Origin: JALYUM01 sp036688685
Lineage (GTDB): Bacteria > Pseudomonadota > Gammaproteobacteria > Burkholderiales > Burkholderiaceae_D
Direction: 5' to 3'
DNA: 64,000 nucleotides
Assembly (NCBI RefSeq): GCF_036688685.1
Contig: NZ_JAQQPS010000027.1
Span: forward strand, 1-64,000
The notes under the pieces are model-generated. The model saw only the letters and a list, made by a program, of their open reading frames with translations, had not been told where the DNA came from and searched no databases. Numbering within the stretch: the stretch's first letter is position 1; each line of letters opens with the position of its first letter. Shown here in pieces: positions 15,709-24,050 of the stretch. Position numbers and translations under genes: made by a program.

Positions 15709-17207
15709 CATAGGTTTATACACAAGTCACCCAGCTTCGTCGCGTAGCGCCTTGATGGTGAGCGCGGCGACGCGCACATCCTGAATGCCCTGCCAAATCG
15801 TTTTGACGCCCGGATCACCATCGCCTTTTCGTCCGAGGAAGCCGCCAACGCGGGCGATCAGGCGCACTACCTCGTTGAGTGTCGGAGGCCGCTCCGGGCG
15901 TTGCTCCTTCGTGAGCAGATAAGCGCCGCGGATTTCGTCGGGGTCGAAGAACAGGCTGGCATCGAGGTCCGGACAGATGCGCCCGAGGCGCATCAAATAC
16001 GCGACCCGCCACGCCACGACCATGAACAACGCCAGCGCGCGTTCGAGATTGTCGATGTGGGACAGTTGCATCGCCTCGACCTTGCACGCGTTTTTCAACA
16101 CATGGAAGAACATCTCGATTTCCCAACGCGCGCGGTACCAGTCGATCAACTCGATCACCTCGTCGGCGGTGGTGGCGGTCCGATTGGCGAGCAAGCGCCA
16201 TTCGATCGGTTCGACGCCGGCGGGCGCGTCGATTTCACGCGCGATCAGGCAAGTGGCCGCGATCTTGACGCCGCGCCGCGCAGGCAGTTCCACGCGCTTG
16301 GCCCACAGTTGCTGGCGTACCTTTCGCCCCTTCTGCTTGTCGCGCGCGCCGATGGCGAAGCCGATTTCCCCCACGGGCGCTCCATCGAGCGTGTGCGCCC
16401 ACAATTTCTCGCCGTCCGGCAGCGCGCAATTGGTCTTCGCGCGCACCAGCCAGTCGGCCGGCGTGCCGCAGTCCTGCGCGTAGGCCATCAACTCGATCAT
16501 ATCGGCCTCGCGGTCGGCCACGTACACCAGTCGCGTCGCGGGCATCTCGGCGGCCATCTCGGCGATTCGGCCGTATCCTTCGATCCAGCGCCCGCTTTCC
16601 TTGATCCCCGGCCGAATGCCGGCGGCGTTGACTTTCTCGCGCGCCCACATCCACGCGTCGATCACGCCCAACGGCAACCGTTCCGGTGTGACGGCGTAGG
16701 TTGGATGCACATACATGCCGCGCTGGACTTCATAGCTGAGCTGCCCGAGGCCGCCGATTTGCTGTCCGTTGAAATTGAGTTCGGTCGTGTCCTGCAGGCA
16801 CAGGATGACCGGGTGTTCGCCCATGCGTTGCTGGGTTTGGGCCCAGTGCGGCGCCATGATGTCACGCCACTCGACGGCGTCGTTCTCGAGAAACCGGTAC
16901 GTGGCGATCGTCTCGCCCCATCCATTGCAGGACTTCGGGATGCTGGCCGACGGCGTGTCGGAAAAACGCGCCATGATCTTCCTGGCGCGACCGTCGAGGC
17001 GGGCGTCCCCAAGGTCTATGTCAGCAAATTCCACGTCAGTCCAGTGCGTCGAGTCTGTCATTTTGCGCGAGCCAAAAGACGAGAGTAAACCTGAAAACTC
17101 AACAGTTTACAACCGCTCTCGCGAGTGCTTGAATGTAAACGGATTTATTGACCAAGATGTTATCAATAATGCAAGATCGGTTGCGGCGAGATGTGTATAA
17201 ACTTTTG
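15709..17207 (-). mobile_element. IS50-group (IS4 family) insertion sequence, complete, 1499 bp
   Basis: Left end CATAGGTTTATACACAAGT at 15709; right end, read on the other strand, CAAAAGTTTATACACATCT at 17207. Both contain the TTATACACA core of Tn5 ends. The ACAAGT and ACATCT variants parallel the outside and mosaic ends of Tn5. One intact transposase gene is inside. The 9 bases at its right side do not match those on its left, because its partner duplicate lies beyond the second copy. Confidence 0.88.
15727..17061 (-). CDS. IS4-family (Tn5/IS50-like) transposase
   Basis: 444 residues. An N-terminal DNA-binding domain (DLGDARLDGRARKI, SIPKSCNGWGETIATYRF) is followed by a DDE catalytic core with CLQDTTELNFNG, YVADREADMIEL and the Y-R-E-K region WYRARWEIEMFFHVLKNACK. 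A C-terminal dimerisation domain follows. The order matches Tn5 transposase. It is intact and may move both this copy and the composite unit. Confidence 0.93.
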   Translation of the reverse strand: MTDSTHWTDVEFADIDLGDARLDGRARKIMARFSDTPSASIPKSCNGWGETIATYRFLENDAVEWRDIMAPHWAQTQQRMGEHPVILCLQDTTELNFNGQQIGGLGQLSYEVQRGMYVHPTYAVTPERLPLGVIDAWMWAREKVNAAGIRPGIKESGRWIEGYGRIAEMAAEMPATRLVYVADREADMIELMAYAQDCGTPADWLVRAKTNCALPDGEKLWAHTLDGAPVGEIGFAIGARDKQKGRKVRQQLWAKRVELPARRGVKIAATCLIAREIDAPAGVEPIEWRLLANRTATTADEVIELIDWYRARWEIEMFFHVLKNACKVEAMQLSHIDNLERALALFMVVAWRVAYLMRLGRICPDLDASLFFDPDEIRGAYLLTKEQRPERPPTLNEVVRLIARVGGFLGRKGDGDPGVKTIWQGIQDVRVAALTIKALRDEAG

Positions 17208-17433
17208 GGTCAGGCGGGGAACAGCTAGGGGCCAGCGCAAGCGCAGGCGAATCGCGCGGACCATTAGCGTTGGCCTTGATCTGGCGCGACTTTCGGTGCA
17301 TGCAAGCGCATTACGGCGGGATTATCTGCTTGCGAAAGATGGCGGACGGTAGCATCGCCACGGACGAGTGTGCGCCATCCGACATTGGCGGATCGCTTGC
17401 CATACCCCATGTTGCTCGTACCCCAAACGAGCA
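17208..17433. other. Transposon interior without a supported gene
   Basis: Between the IS right end and the terminator of the FkbM gene I see no supported ORF. A 9-bp stem (GTTGCTCGT at 17411-17419 with ACGAGCAAC at 17427-17435) stands beside the terminator. Confidence 0.4.
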
Positions 17434-17463
17434 ACAAAAAAAGCCAGCGTCAAGCGCTGGCTA
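17434..17463 (-). terminator. Rho-independent terminator of the FkbM gene
   Basis: Stem AGCCAGCG / CGCTGGCT (17442-17449 with 17455-17462), loop of five, followed on the minus strand by a T-run (plus-strand A-run 17435-17442). It lies 35 bases after the FkbM stop. Confidence 0.8.
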
Positions 17464-17497
17464 TGTCACCACATGGAGCGCCCGCTGTGCTCCGCGT

Positions 17498-18832
17498 TCA
17501 ATAACAATAAATATACGTGGCGTCAGGCATGAAGCGGTCATGCTGGCGGAAGCCTATTTTGTAATCCATGCCCATGTCGCGCACGTACTGCGGCAACACC
17601 AGGAAGTCTTCCGGCTTATGGTAGACCGCGACCGCCATGCGCGGGCGATTTTTTTCGATAGTCCGGCGCGCGCCCATCAGTCCTTGCAATTCACTGCCTT
17701 CGACCTCGTACTTGATGAAGGTGGCGTCTTGGTTGGTGGCTTCATCGATGGTCGTCACCGGGACGACCACGAGCTGGCTGTCATCGATCCGCGTCGGATC
17801 GACCGCTTTACGCAAGCCTGAATCAAGAATATGGCCGCCGAGGGGGGAGCTGCGGGCGGTCGCGTCCTCGTACGTGAAATTCGGACTGAATCTCAGCTCG
17901 GTGGTCGAACTCCACACGCCTTTTTCGATCAGGGTGATCGATTGGCCCAGCGGCTTGCCATATTCCTTTTCCAGTCCCGCCAGGCGCGCCCTGATTTGCC
18001 GATTGTTTTCCTGGGCCGGCTCGAAGGTGTAGATGTGGCGGAATTCGCCACGCACCGCGATTAGAAATTCCTTGAGCGAGTCGCCGTCGAAGGCGCCCGC
18101 GTCGACGAACACTTCCTGCTGGTTCAGCGGAAGGAAGGTCTTTTCGAACAAGTAGGTGTTGTAATCGAAGTGAGCGCCGCGTCCGACCGCATACTGTTCA
18201 AGGTACATCGGATTGAGGGTCAGCCGGTACAGCAGCATATTGAGATAGCCGATCTTCGAGTACTGGTCGGAGAACAGCTCTGTCACCGCCAGATGCGCGT
18301 CGATATTCTTGACGGTGATGTCGAAATAATCCCAGCCGTATCGGAAAAAGCATCCACCGACATCCTTGGCCTGATAGCCGGCGAGCTGCAACAGCAACAG
18401 GAACTGGATCGGCGTGATGAGTTTCATGTCGTGCTGGACGCACTGCATGATGAAGTGCCGGCTGCTGCGCATGGTGGCGGCCAGCAGTACTGAAACAATG
18501 TCGCGGTTGGCCTTGACCTGGTCGATCCACGCGCCGGTGCTGATGACGGGAATGCCGAATTGCGTCGCGCCCGGCTCCGCCAGATTGTCGTCGACGATGG
18601 CGATCACCTCGCCCAGGCTGGCGAGCGTGCGGATTTCGGCCCAGCACAAGGAGCCGCAGACAATGAAGCGACGGCGTCGGAAAAACTCGGCCGGGGCTTC
18701 ACTGAGCCAAGATGGTAGCATCGAAAGAAGGTCGTTTTGAAGGGGCGCGACGAGATTGACGATCTTCTCCTTCAAATCATACGGGGAAGGGAAGAAGTCG
18801 GAAATCAGAAGGTCGCTCATTTCATTTTCCAT
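17498..18832 (-). CDS. FkbM-family methyltransferase with N-terminal Rossmann-like domain
   Basis: About 444 residues from ATG 18832. ATG 18820 is equally possible, and a longer frame to 18901 is less likely; no start has a strong ribosome site. The N-terminal half has FIVCGSLCWAEIRTLASLG and VIAIVDDNLAEPG, a nucleotide-binding look. The C-terminal half is the FkbM methyltransferase: SAM motif I VFVDAGAFDGDS, IYTFEPAQENN, and TFIKYEVEGSELQGLMGARR. FkbM enzymes O-methylate sugars and polyketides. It is the only intact cargo gene of the composite transposon, with its own terminator, in an island otherwise devoted to sugar modification. Confidence 0.85.
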   Translation of the reverse strand: MENEMSDLLISDFFPSPYDLKEKIVNLVAPLQNDLLSMLPSWLSEAPAEFFRRRRFIVCGSLCWAEIRTLASLGEVIAIVDDNLAEPGATQFGIPVISTGAWIDQVKANRDIVSVLLAATMRSSRHFIMQCVQHDMKLITPIQFLLLLQLAGYQAKDVGGCFFRYGWDYFDITVKNIDAHLAVTELFSDQYSKIGYLNMLLYRLTLNPMYLEQYAVGRGAHFDYNTYLFEKTFLPLNQQEVFVDAGAFDGDSLKEFLIAVRGEFRHIYTFEPAQENNRQIRARLAGLEKEYGKPLGQSITLIEKGVWSSTTELRFSPNFTYEDATARSSPLGGHILDSGLRKAVDPTRIDDSQLVVVPVTTIDEATNQDATFIKYEVEGSELQGLMGARRTIEKNRPRMAVAVYHKPEDFLVLPQYVRDMGMDYKIGFRQHDRFMPDATYIYCY

Positions 18833-19250
18833 TTTTTGGCCATTAGCCCGATAAACCGCAGGATGGACCACGACGCAATCGACGCCGGGTTGATGCGTCA
18901 ACTACAATTTCCGGCTAATTTAAGATTTTGAGTTTTCCCGATAGTAAGGAGCGCGCACACGAATTAAGCGACACGCGCAATCTTATTCGCGTCAGCTATG
19001 GATAAAACTTTAAATTTAGATTTTAAAGCAAAAACGCATTGACTTTTAATGACTAGGTTTGCTTGGTTTTTGATGCACTTGCATTTTCGATGATACGCGA
19101 AGAAAACTGATCATGCAACGCCATCAAGCGTCCCGGGTGAAAATTTTTCAAGCGGGTAAAAGGATTCCTATGCACGTTTTGCAGCAGTGTGCCTATCGTA
19201 GTCGAAAACCGCTCATTGGATTTTAGCAGGGCGTTGAAAAAGGAGCGCAG
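18833..19250 (-). other. AT-rich transposon segment with a possible truncated gene
   Basis: Richer in A and T than the surroundings and probably the FkbM promoter area. On the minus strand 19053-19259 encodes a frame reading MEELRSFFNALLKSNERF and RLMALHDQFSSRIIENA. It runs straight into the IS remnant, so it may be the C-terminal part of a gene that lost its 5' end when the second IS copy was truncated. I cannot assign a family. Confidence 0.35.
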
Positions 19251-19651
19251 TTCTTCCATGTGTTGAAAACGCACGCAAGGTCGAGGCGATGCAACTGTCC
19301 CACATCGACAATCTCGAACGCGCGCTGGCGTTGTTCATGGTCGTGGCGTGGCGGGTCGCGTATTTGATGCGCCTCGGGCGCATCTGTCCCGACCTCGATG
19401 CCAGCCTGTTCTTCGACCCCGACGAAATCCGCGGCGCTTATCTGCTCACGAAGGAGTAACGCCCGGAGCGGCCTCCGACACTCAACGAGGTAGTGCGCCT
19501 GATCGCCCGCGTTGGCGGCTTCCTCGGACGAAAAGGCGATGGTGATCCGGGCGTCAAACCGATCTGGCAGGGCATTCAGGATGTGCGCGTCGCCGCGCTC
19601 ACCATCAAGGCGCTACGCGACGAAGCTGGGTGACTTGTGTATAAACCTATG
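19251..19651 (+). mobile_element. Truncated IS50-like copy, right arm of the composite transposon
   Basis: Nearly identical to the outer 0.4 kb of the complete copy, in inverted orientation, starting near GTTCTTCCATGTG. It carries the last third of the transposase with a 1-base deletion near 19274 and a stop (TAA in place of the CAA of LLTKEQRP, near 19457). It cannot make transposase but keeps the intact outer end CATAGGTTTATACACAAGT, which a transposase supplied by the other copy can use. Confidence 0.88.
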
Positions 19652-19660
19652 ACCTGAGTG
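19652..19660 (+). repeat. 9-bp target duplication of the composite transposon, right copy
   Basis: ACCTGAGTG, identical to 15700-15708. Confidence 0.9.
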
Positions 19661-20101
19661 TCATCGACACCCCACGCGTGTTTCTCGACGCAATCCTGAA
19701 GCTGAAGCTTTACGGTTCGAAAGTATCGTTCACTGTCAGTCTGAGCGATCAGGCTATCGCGCAATTGGGTGGGCGCGCTGAGTTTTATCGTCGCAGTCTT
19801 GCCGATTGCACCGTGCCCTTTGAAAGCGGCGACACAACAGGCGACGATCAATCGATCTTGTTGGCGGGATCGACGGCCGCCATCGTGGCGGCCAGTTCGC
19901 GCCGTCCGCTGCTGTCCGCAATTTGCTTCATGCCCGGCTCGATTATCGACTACGTCGCGTTCAAGAATACGCTTGGTGAACAGCAGTACAAAATCCTGCT
20001 GCGTCAGCCTGATACCGGGGCACATAATCTGCTCGCGGCGATCCTGACACCTGCGCTTTTTGGCGTTTAACAGCGCCGCGGCCTGTCGTTCCTGACCCCG
20101 G

Positions 20102-23100
20102 TCAGGTTCGATGGCGCGTGGCGCCGACTGCAATGAGGCTGACGATGCGTTCAACGTCGTACTGCGCCAGCGCGGGATAGATCGGCAGGCACAACACCTG
20201 GCGCGCAACCAGAGCGGCGTTCGGCAGCTTGTCAGGTGTGGCCGAGGGCAGGTCCCGGTACATCGGAAACTCGCTGATCAAGGGATAAAAATAGCGGCGC
20301 GCGTGGATGCCAGCCTCGCGCAATGTCTGATGCAGGCCATCGCGCCCCAGAGGATAATCGTCGCCGACCAGGATCGGGAAGTAACTGTCGTTGGCTTCAT
20401 GTTCGCCTGCGGTCATCGGGGCGATGCCGGTCACGCCGTCCAACAGACGGCGATACAGCGCCGCGACTGCGCGCCGCTGTGCTAACGCCGCGTCGACGCT
20501 TTCAAGCTGCAGCAGGCCGAAGGCTGCGCTCACTTCGTTCATCTTGCCGTTCAGGCCGGCAGCGACCACCGTCACCTCATCGGCGATGCCGAAGTTTTTC
20601 AGGCGGTCGATGTGCTGCTTGGTGGCGGCGTCGCGGCAGACGATGGCGCCGCCCTCGATGGTGGAAAAGACCTTGGTCGCGTGAAAGCTCAGCACCGCCA
20701 GGTCGCCGTGGCGCAGGATGCTCTGGCCATCCTGGCGCACTCCGAAGGCATGGGCCGCATCGTAGATCACCTTCAGGCCGTGCTTGCGCGCGATCGCCTC
20801 GATGCGCTCCATCTGGCACGGGTTGCCGTAGCAATGGACCGGCATGATGGCCTGCGTGCGCGGCGTGATGGCTGCCTCGATCAGGTCCGGATCGAGGTTG
20901 AAGGAGACCGGGTCGATGTCGACGAATACAGGCGTTGCGCCATTCCAGGTAATTGCTTCGGCGCTGGCGACAAACGAATAGGGCGTGGTGATCACTTCGC
21001 CTTTGATGCCCTGTGCCTGCAGCGCCACCATCAGCGCCACGGTGCCGTTGGCGAACAGCGAGATGTGCTCGACGCCGAGGTGCGCGCACAGCGCCGCTTC
21101 CAGTTTCTGGTGGAACGCGCCGACATTGGTGAGGAACTTGCTGTCCCAGATTTTCCGGAGCGATTCCATGAAGTCGTCCAGTGCTGGCATGATCGGCTGA
21201 GTGACGTAGATGGGTGGAGGGACGGGAAGCATCAGCGGCACCGTCAAGCTGGCTGCAGAGCGGCCGTCGCACCAGCGCTGCCACATCATGCGCAAAGCGT
21301 TTTCGACGCCGTCGGCGACCAGGCTCATGATGTCCGAGTCGGGCAGGGCGATCCGCGCGCGCATGGCCGCGCGCAGTGCGGCCAGGTACGCGAGGTCGGA
21401 TGCCAGGGCCACGCCCTTGTGTACGAAATCTGCGCTATCGACGGCGATGAACTGCTGCAGTTGCGTGTGCTCGAGGATGCAAACGGTCTGGCGTCCGGCC
21501 GCGCTCTCGCCGGCCACCGTCAATGTCGGCACGCCCATCCACACGGCGTGCAGCGTGGTGGTGCCGCCCGAATAGGGAAAGGTGTCGAGCGCGATGTCGA
21601 TCTGCCCGTGCAGGGCCAGGTAGTCATGCATGCCGGTGCGCGGGTGCAGCGTGACGCGCGTGGCGGCAATGCCTTCTTCAAGCAGCCACGCCAGCAGCTG
21701 GTCGGCGCTGCCGTTGGCGGGGACGCCGGCCACCAGCAGACGCGCGCTTGGCAGCGCCCGCAGCAGGGCGCCCCAGGCCGCGACCACGGGCCGGCCGATC
21801 TTGCTGATCCGGTTGAAGCTGCCGAAGGTGATGTAGCCGTTCGCCAGCGCCGGCAGCGGGGCGACCGCCGGCGCGTCAAGCATCGGCTGGAACGGCGCCG
21901 ACACCGGCAGGTACACCAGCTTCTCGGTGAACTGGTGGTCGAACTGCCCGGGTGGCAGGATGTAATGGTCGGTCAGGTAATAATCGACCCCCTGCAGGCC
22001 GGTGGTGCCCGGATAGCCGATCCAGGTGGCCTGGATCGGCGCCGGTTTCCGCGCCAGCAGCGGCAGCCGGTTGTGCGCCGTGTGGCCGGACAGGTCGATC
22101 AGGATATCGATGCCGTCGGCCCGGATGCAGGCCTCGAGTGCGTCGTCGCTCAGCGCCGCCACGTTGCGCCATTCGGCCATATAGCCGCGCAGACGCGCGC
22201 TGACATGGTCGAAGCGGACGTGGTTGTGGTACGCGTACAGCGACACCGCCGGGCGCCCGGCCAGCCGTGCGAGCACCGGCTCGATGAAGGACACCACCGC
22301 GTGCTCGCGCAAGTCGGCCGACAGGAAACCGATGCGCAGCGTCCGTTGCCAGTCACGGCTGTTGGTGTAGGGCGCGGGGGGCGACGTCAGCTTGCCCTCG
22401 AGCCGTTCGCCGTAGGCGCGGTGCGCCGCGAACAAGGCGGCGGCAGTGATGCCTTCCATCTGGCTCATGGCAAACAGCAGGTTGCTGTGGACGCTGTGGT
22501 TGTCCGGCTCGAGCGCCAGGACGCGGCGGTAGGCGTCGACTGCTTCGCTCATCCGGCCCTGGTTTTGCAGCACGGCGCCGAGCGTGTTCCAGGCCAGCGT
22601 CTTGTTCGGGTCGAGCGCGAGGGCGGCGCGGGCGCTGGCCTCGGCTTCGGCCAGGCGCGTGAGTGCGAACAGGGTCGCGGCCAGGTTGGTCAGCGCGGTC
22701 GCGTTGTCGGGGCGCAACGCAAGCGAACGGCGCAGCCAGGTTTCCGCCTCGTCCAGGCGCCATGCGTCTTTCAGCACGCTACCGAGGTTGTTCATGGTTT
22801 CGGCATTGTCCGGATCGCGCTCGGCCGCGCCCTGCATCGCCTCCAGCGCCTGGGGGAGCTGGCCGCGCCGGTGGTAGACCACGCCCAGCACTTTCCAGGG
22901 GTAGGCGTGGCCCGGGAAATCCTTGATCAGCGCGCGCGCCGCCAGCTCGGCCTGGTCATACCGGTCCTGGCGGATCAGCGCGGCGAGCTGCCCCAGCTCC
23001 TGCTCGGACGGGGCGCCGCGCGCCAGGCGCTCGAGGCGCTGCGCCAGCGCCTCGAGTCCGGCGCCGCGCACGCCGTGATTGCGGCCCAGCGCCAGCGTCG

Positions 23101-23416
23101 CGCGCGCGGCCTCGTGCTCACCGGCGTCGAGCAGGACCTCGATGTAGGCCAACCAGTACGCCTCTTCGGCGGGGGCGCCCTGCAGCGCAGCGACCAGGTG
23201 GGCCGCGGCGGCAGGCAGGTTGGGCACGCGCCACTCCAGCAGGCCAAGCTGGTAATGCGCCGCCGGATGGGCGCTGTGCATGTCGAGCACGGCGCGGCAC
23301 AGCTCGGCCGCCTGGTCCAGCTCGCCGGCCGCGATATGCTGCACGACCAGCTGCATGGCCTCGGTGGCGACGCGGTCGATTTCTTCGTTCAGGGGCACAG
23401 CCGTGGTGGATTGCAT
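20102..23416 (-). CDS. TPR / O-GlcNAc-transferase-type glycosyltransferase fused to DegT sugar aminotransferase
   Basis: 1104 residues in one frame. Residues 1-330 are TPR repeats (for example AETMNNLGSVLKDAWRLDEA and LAWNTLGAVLQNQGRMSEA). Residues 355-720 are a GT41 (SPINDLY/OGT) domain with DLSGHTAHNRLPLLARKPAP, GYPGTTG, FGSFNRISKI (Lys539) and DTFPYSGGTTTLHAVWMG. Residues 740-1100 are a DegT/DnrJ/EryC1/StrS aminotransferase with FANGTVALMVAL, VIYDAAHAFG (Asp886) and the PLP lysine Lys915 in SFHATKVFS. One half makes an amino-deoxysugar nucleotide and the other glycosylates protein hydroxyls. TPR-type transferases act on flagellin in other bacteria (FlmG of Caulobacter). Convergent with the island genes and 20 kb from the flagellins. 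Confidence 0.9.
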   Translation of the reverse strand: MQSTTAVPLNEEIDRVATEAMQLVVQHIAAGELDQAAELCRAVLDMHSAHPAAHYQLGLLEWRVPNLPAAAAHLVAALQGAPAEEAYWLAYIEVLLDAGEHEAARATLALGRNHGVRGAGLEALAQRLERLARGAPSEQELGQLAALIRQDRYDQAELAARALIKDFPGHAYPWKVLGVVYHRRGQLPQALEAMQGAAERDPDNAETMNNLGSVLKDAWRLDEAETWLRRSLALRPDNATALTNLAATLFALTRLAEAEASARAALALDPNKTLAWNTLGAVLQNQGRMSEAVDAYRRVLALEPDNHSVHSNLLFAMSQMEGITAAALFAAHRAYGERLEGKLTSPPAPYTNSRDWQRTLRIGFLSADLREHAVVSFIEPVLARLAGRPAVSLYAYHNHVRFDHVSARLRGYMAEWRNVAALSDDALEACIRADGIDILIDLSGHTAHNRLPLLARKPAPIQATWIGYPGTTGLQGVDYYLTDHYILPPGQFDHQFTEKLVYLPVSAPFQPMLDAPAVAPLPALANGYITFGSFNRISKIGRPVVAAWGALLRALPSARLLVAGVPANGSADQLLAWLLEEGIAATRVTLHPRTGMHDYLALHGQIDIALDTFPYSGGTTTLHAVWMGVPTLTVAGESAAGRQTVCILEHTQLQQFIAVDSADFVHKGVALASDLAYLAALRAAMRARIALPDSDIMSLVADGVENALRMMWQRWCDGRSAASLTVPLMLPVPPPIYVTQPIMPALDDFMESLRKIWDSKFLTNVGAFHQKLEAALCAHLGVEHISLFANGTVALMVALQAQGIKGEVITTPYSFVASAEAITWNGATPVFVDIDPVSFNLDPDLIEAAITPRTQAIMPVHCYGNPCQMERIEAIARKHGLKVIYDAAHAFGVRQDGQSILRHGDLAVLSFHATKVFSTIEGGAIVCRDAATKQHIDRLKNFGIADEVTVVAAGLNGKMNEVSAAFGLLQLESVDAALAQRRAVAALYRRLLDGVTGIAPMTAGEHEANDSYFPILVGDDYPLGRDGLHQTLREAGIHARRYFYPLISEFPMYRDLPSATPDKLPNAALVARQVLCLPIYPALAQYDVERIVSLIAVGATRHRT

Positions 23417-23592
23417 GGTTCGATGTCAGTGGCGGGAATCGGGAACAGGTTGCGCGCCATCGGCGTCTGCACGGTGCGCTCCGGACGATGGAACTGCCGG
23501 CCTGACTGTTTCTCTGTGTTATCTGGCTACCTTAGTTCAAGGTGCGGTCATGGTCAAGGAAATGCGCTGTGCCCGCCGCGGCATGAGGTGGC
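23417..23592. other. Intergenic gap
   Basis: 176 bases upstream of the fusion gene with no supported ORF. It should contain that gene's promoter. No clear ribosome site precedes ATG 23416. Confidence 0.35.
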
Positions 23593-24018
23593 TCATGGGA
23601 AGTCCAGGCCGCTGCCGTCATTGGCGAGTTGGCCCAGCGCTTCGACGCAGGCGCCCGATCCTTCTTGCTTTGCACGCACCTGGAAAGCGGCTCTGATATC
23701 GAAGCGCATGCCGTCCAGCTGCGCGCGCGACAACGTTGCGTCATCGAGCGCTGGCGTGCTCTCGGGCGCCTCGATGCGCGCCTCGCACGCGTCATGCGCG
23801 AGGCTGGCCTTGGCCGCATTGCGACTGCGCCACCTGGCGATGGCGTCGTTGGCGTCCTGCGTCAGTTCGGGGAAATGACGGGCACAGGTGTCGACCAGGT
23901 CCTGATTGATCGCGTTCGCATCGCATGTGTAAGCGGACGCATAGACCAGCGCATCGGCGGCGCTGGCGCTGGCCGGTACGAGAAGCAGAGCAGCAAACAG
24001 TTTGGCAGTGAGGGGCAT
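23593..24018 (-). CDS. Small secreted protein of unknown function
   Basis: 141 residues from ATG 24018, preceded by GGAAGG. A longer frame upstream is an antisense-like extension into fliR and is rejected. The N-terminus MPLTAKLFAALLLVPASASA is a signal peptide. The mature part is helical and charged with four cysteines (YTCDAN, DTCARHFPEL, HDACEARIE, GACVEAL), which could form two disulfides. It resembles short periplasmic helical proteins, but I cannot name a family. It sits just downstream of fliR on the same strand and could be read through from the flagellar operon. Confidence 0.65.
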   Translation of the reverse strand: MPLTAKLFAALLLVPASASAADALVYASAYTCDANAINQDLVDTCARHFPELTQDANDAIARWRSRNAAKASLAHDACEARIEAPESTPALDDATLSRAQLDGMRFDIRAAFQVRAKQEGSGACVEALGQLANDGSGLDFP

Positions 24019-24050
24019 GCGCAGCCTTCCAAAATAACAGTCGTGGCGGA

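Larger units (their letters stand above)
15709..19651. mobile_element. Tn5-like composite transposon, 3943 bp, with FkbM methyltransferase cargo
   Basis: A complete IS50-like copy (15709-17207, minus orientation) and a 0.4-kb remnant of the same element (about 19251-19651, plus orientation) form inverted ends. Both outer ends are CATAGGTTTATACACAAGT, close to the Tn5 outside end. ACCTGAGTG duplicates flank the outer ends, while the inner end of the complete copy is flanked by unrelated GGTCAGGCG. So the unit from 15709 to 19651 moved as one. Between the copies lie an FkbM methyltransferase gene and the debris of another gene. Confidence 0.8.
15138..20070 (+). pseudogene. Unknown island gene split by a composite transposon
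   Basis: The 5' part runs from ATG 15138 (overlapping the methyltransferase stop) to 15708 and the 3' part from 19661 to TAA at 20070. Joined after removing the 15709-19651 transposon and one ACCTGAGTG copy, they form one frame of about 326 residues across the junction (LLKHLS | VIDTPRVF). I do not recognise the protein. The N-terminal part (IAIDGIVYPKK, GIPVLGF, DDLVLDVSTNPDLRKEL) looks like the Rossmann-type N-domain also seen in the FkbM protein inside the transposon. The C-terminal half is alpha/beta with LLAGSTAAIVAAS. It is probably a glycan-related gene of the island, now broken. Confidence 0.8.

Noticed and set aside
15901..17088. 395-codon plus-strand frame over the IS50-like transposase
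   Set aside because: Antisense shadow; the minus strand encodes an intact transposase.
17208..17216. GGTCAGGCG as right target duplication of the complete IS50-like copy
   Set aside because: It does not match ACCTGAGTG at the left. The match is at the far end of the composite unit instead.
20088..20106. Palindrome CCTGACC / GGTCAGG near the end of the fusion gene
   Set aside because: No T-run and partly inside the coding region; it could be chance in high-GC DNA.
20612..23878. 1088-codon open frame on the plus strand opposite the GT41-DegT fusion
   Set aside because: It is the antisense shadow of a high-GC gene. It is rich in Arg, Gly and Ala without any domain, whereas the minus strand shows clear motifs throughout.
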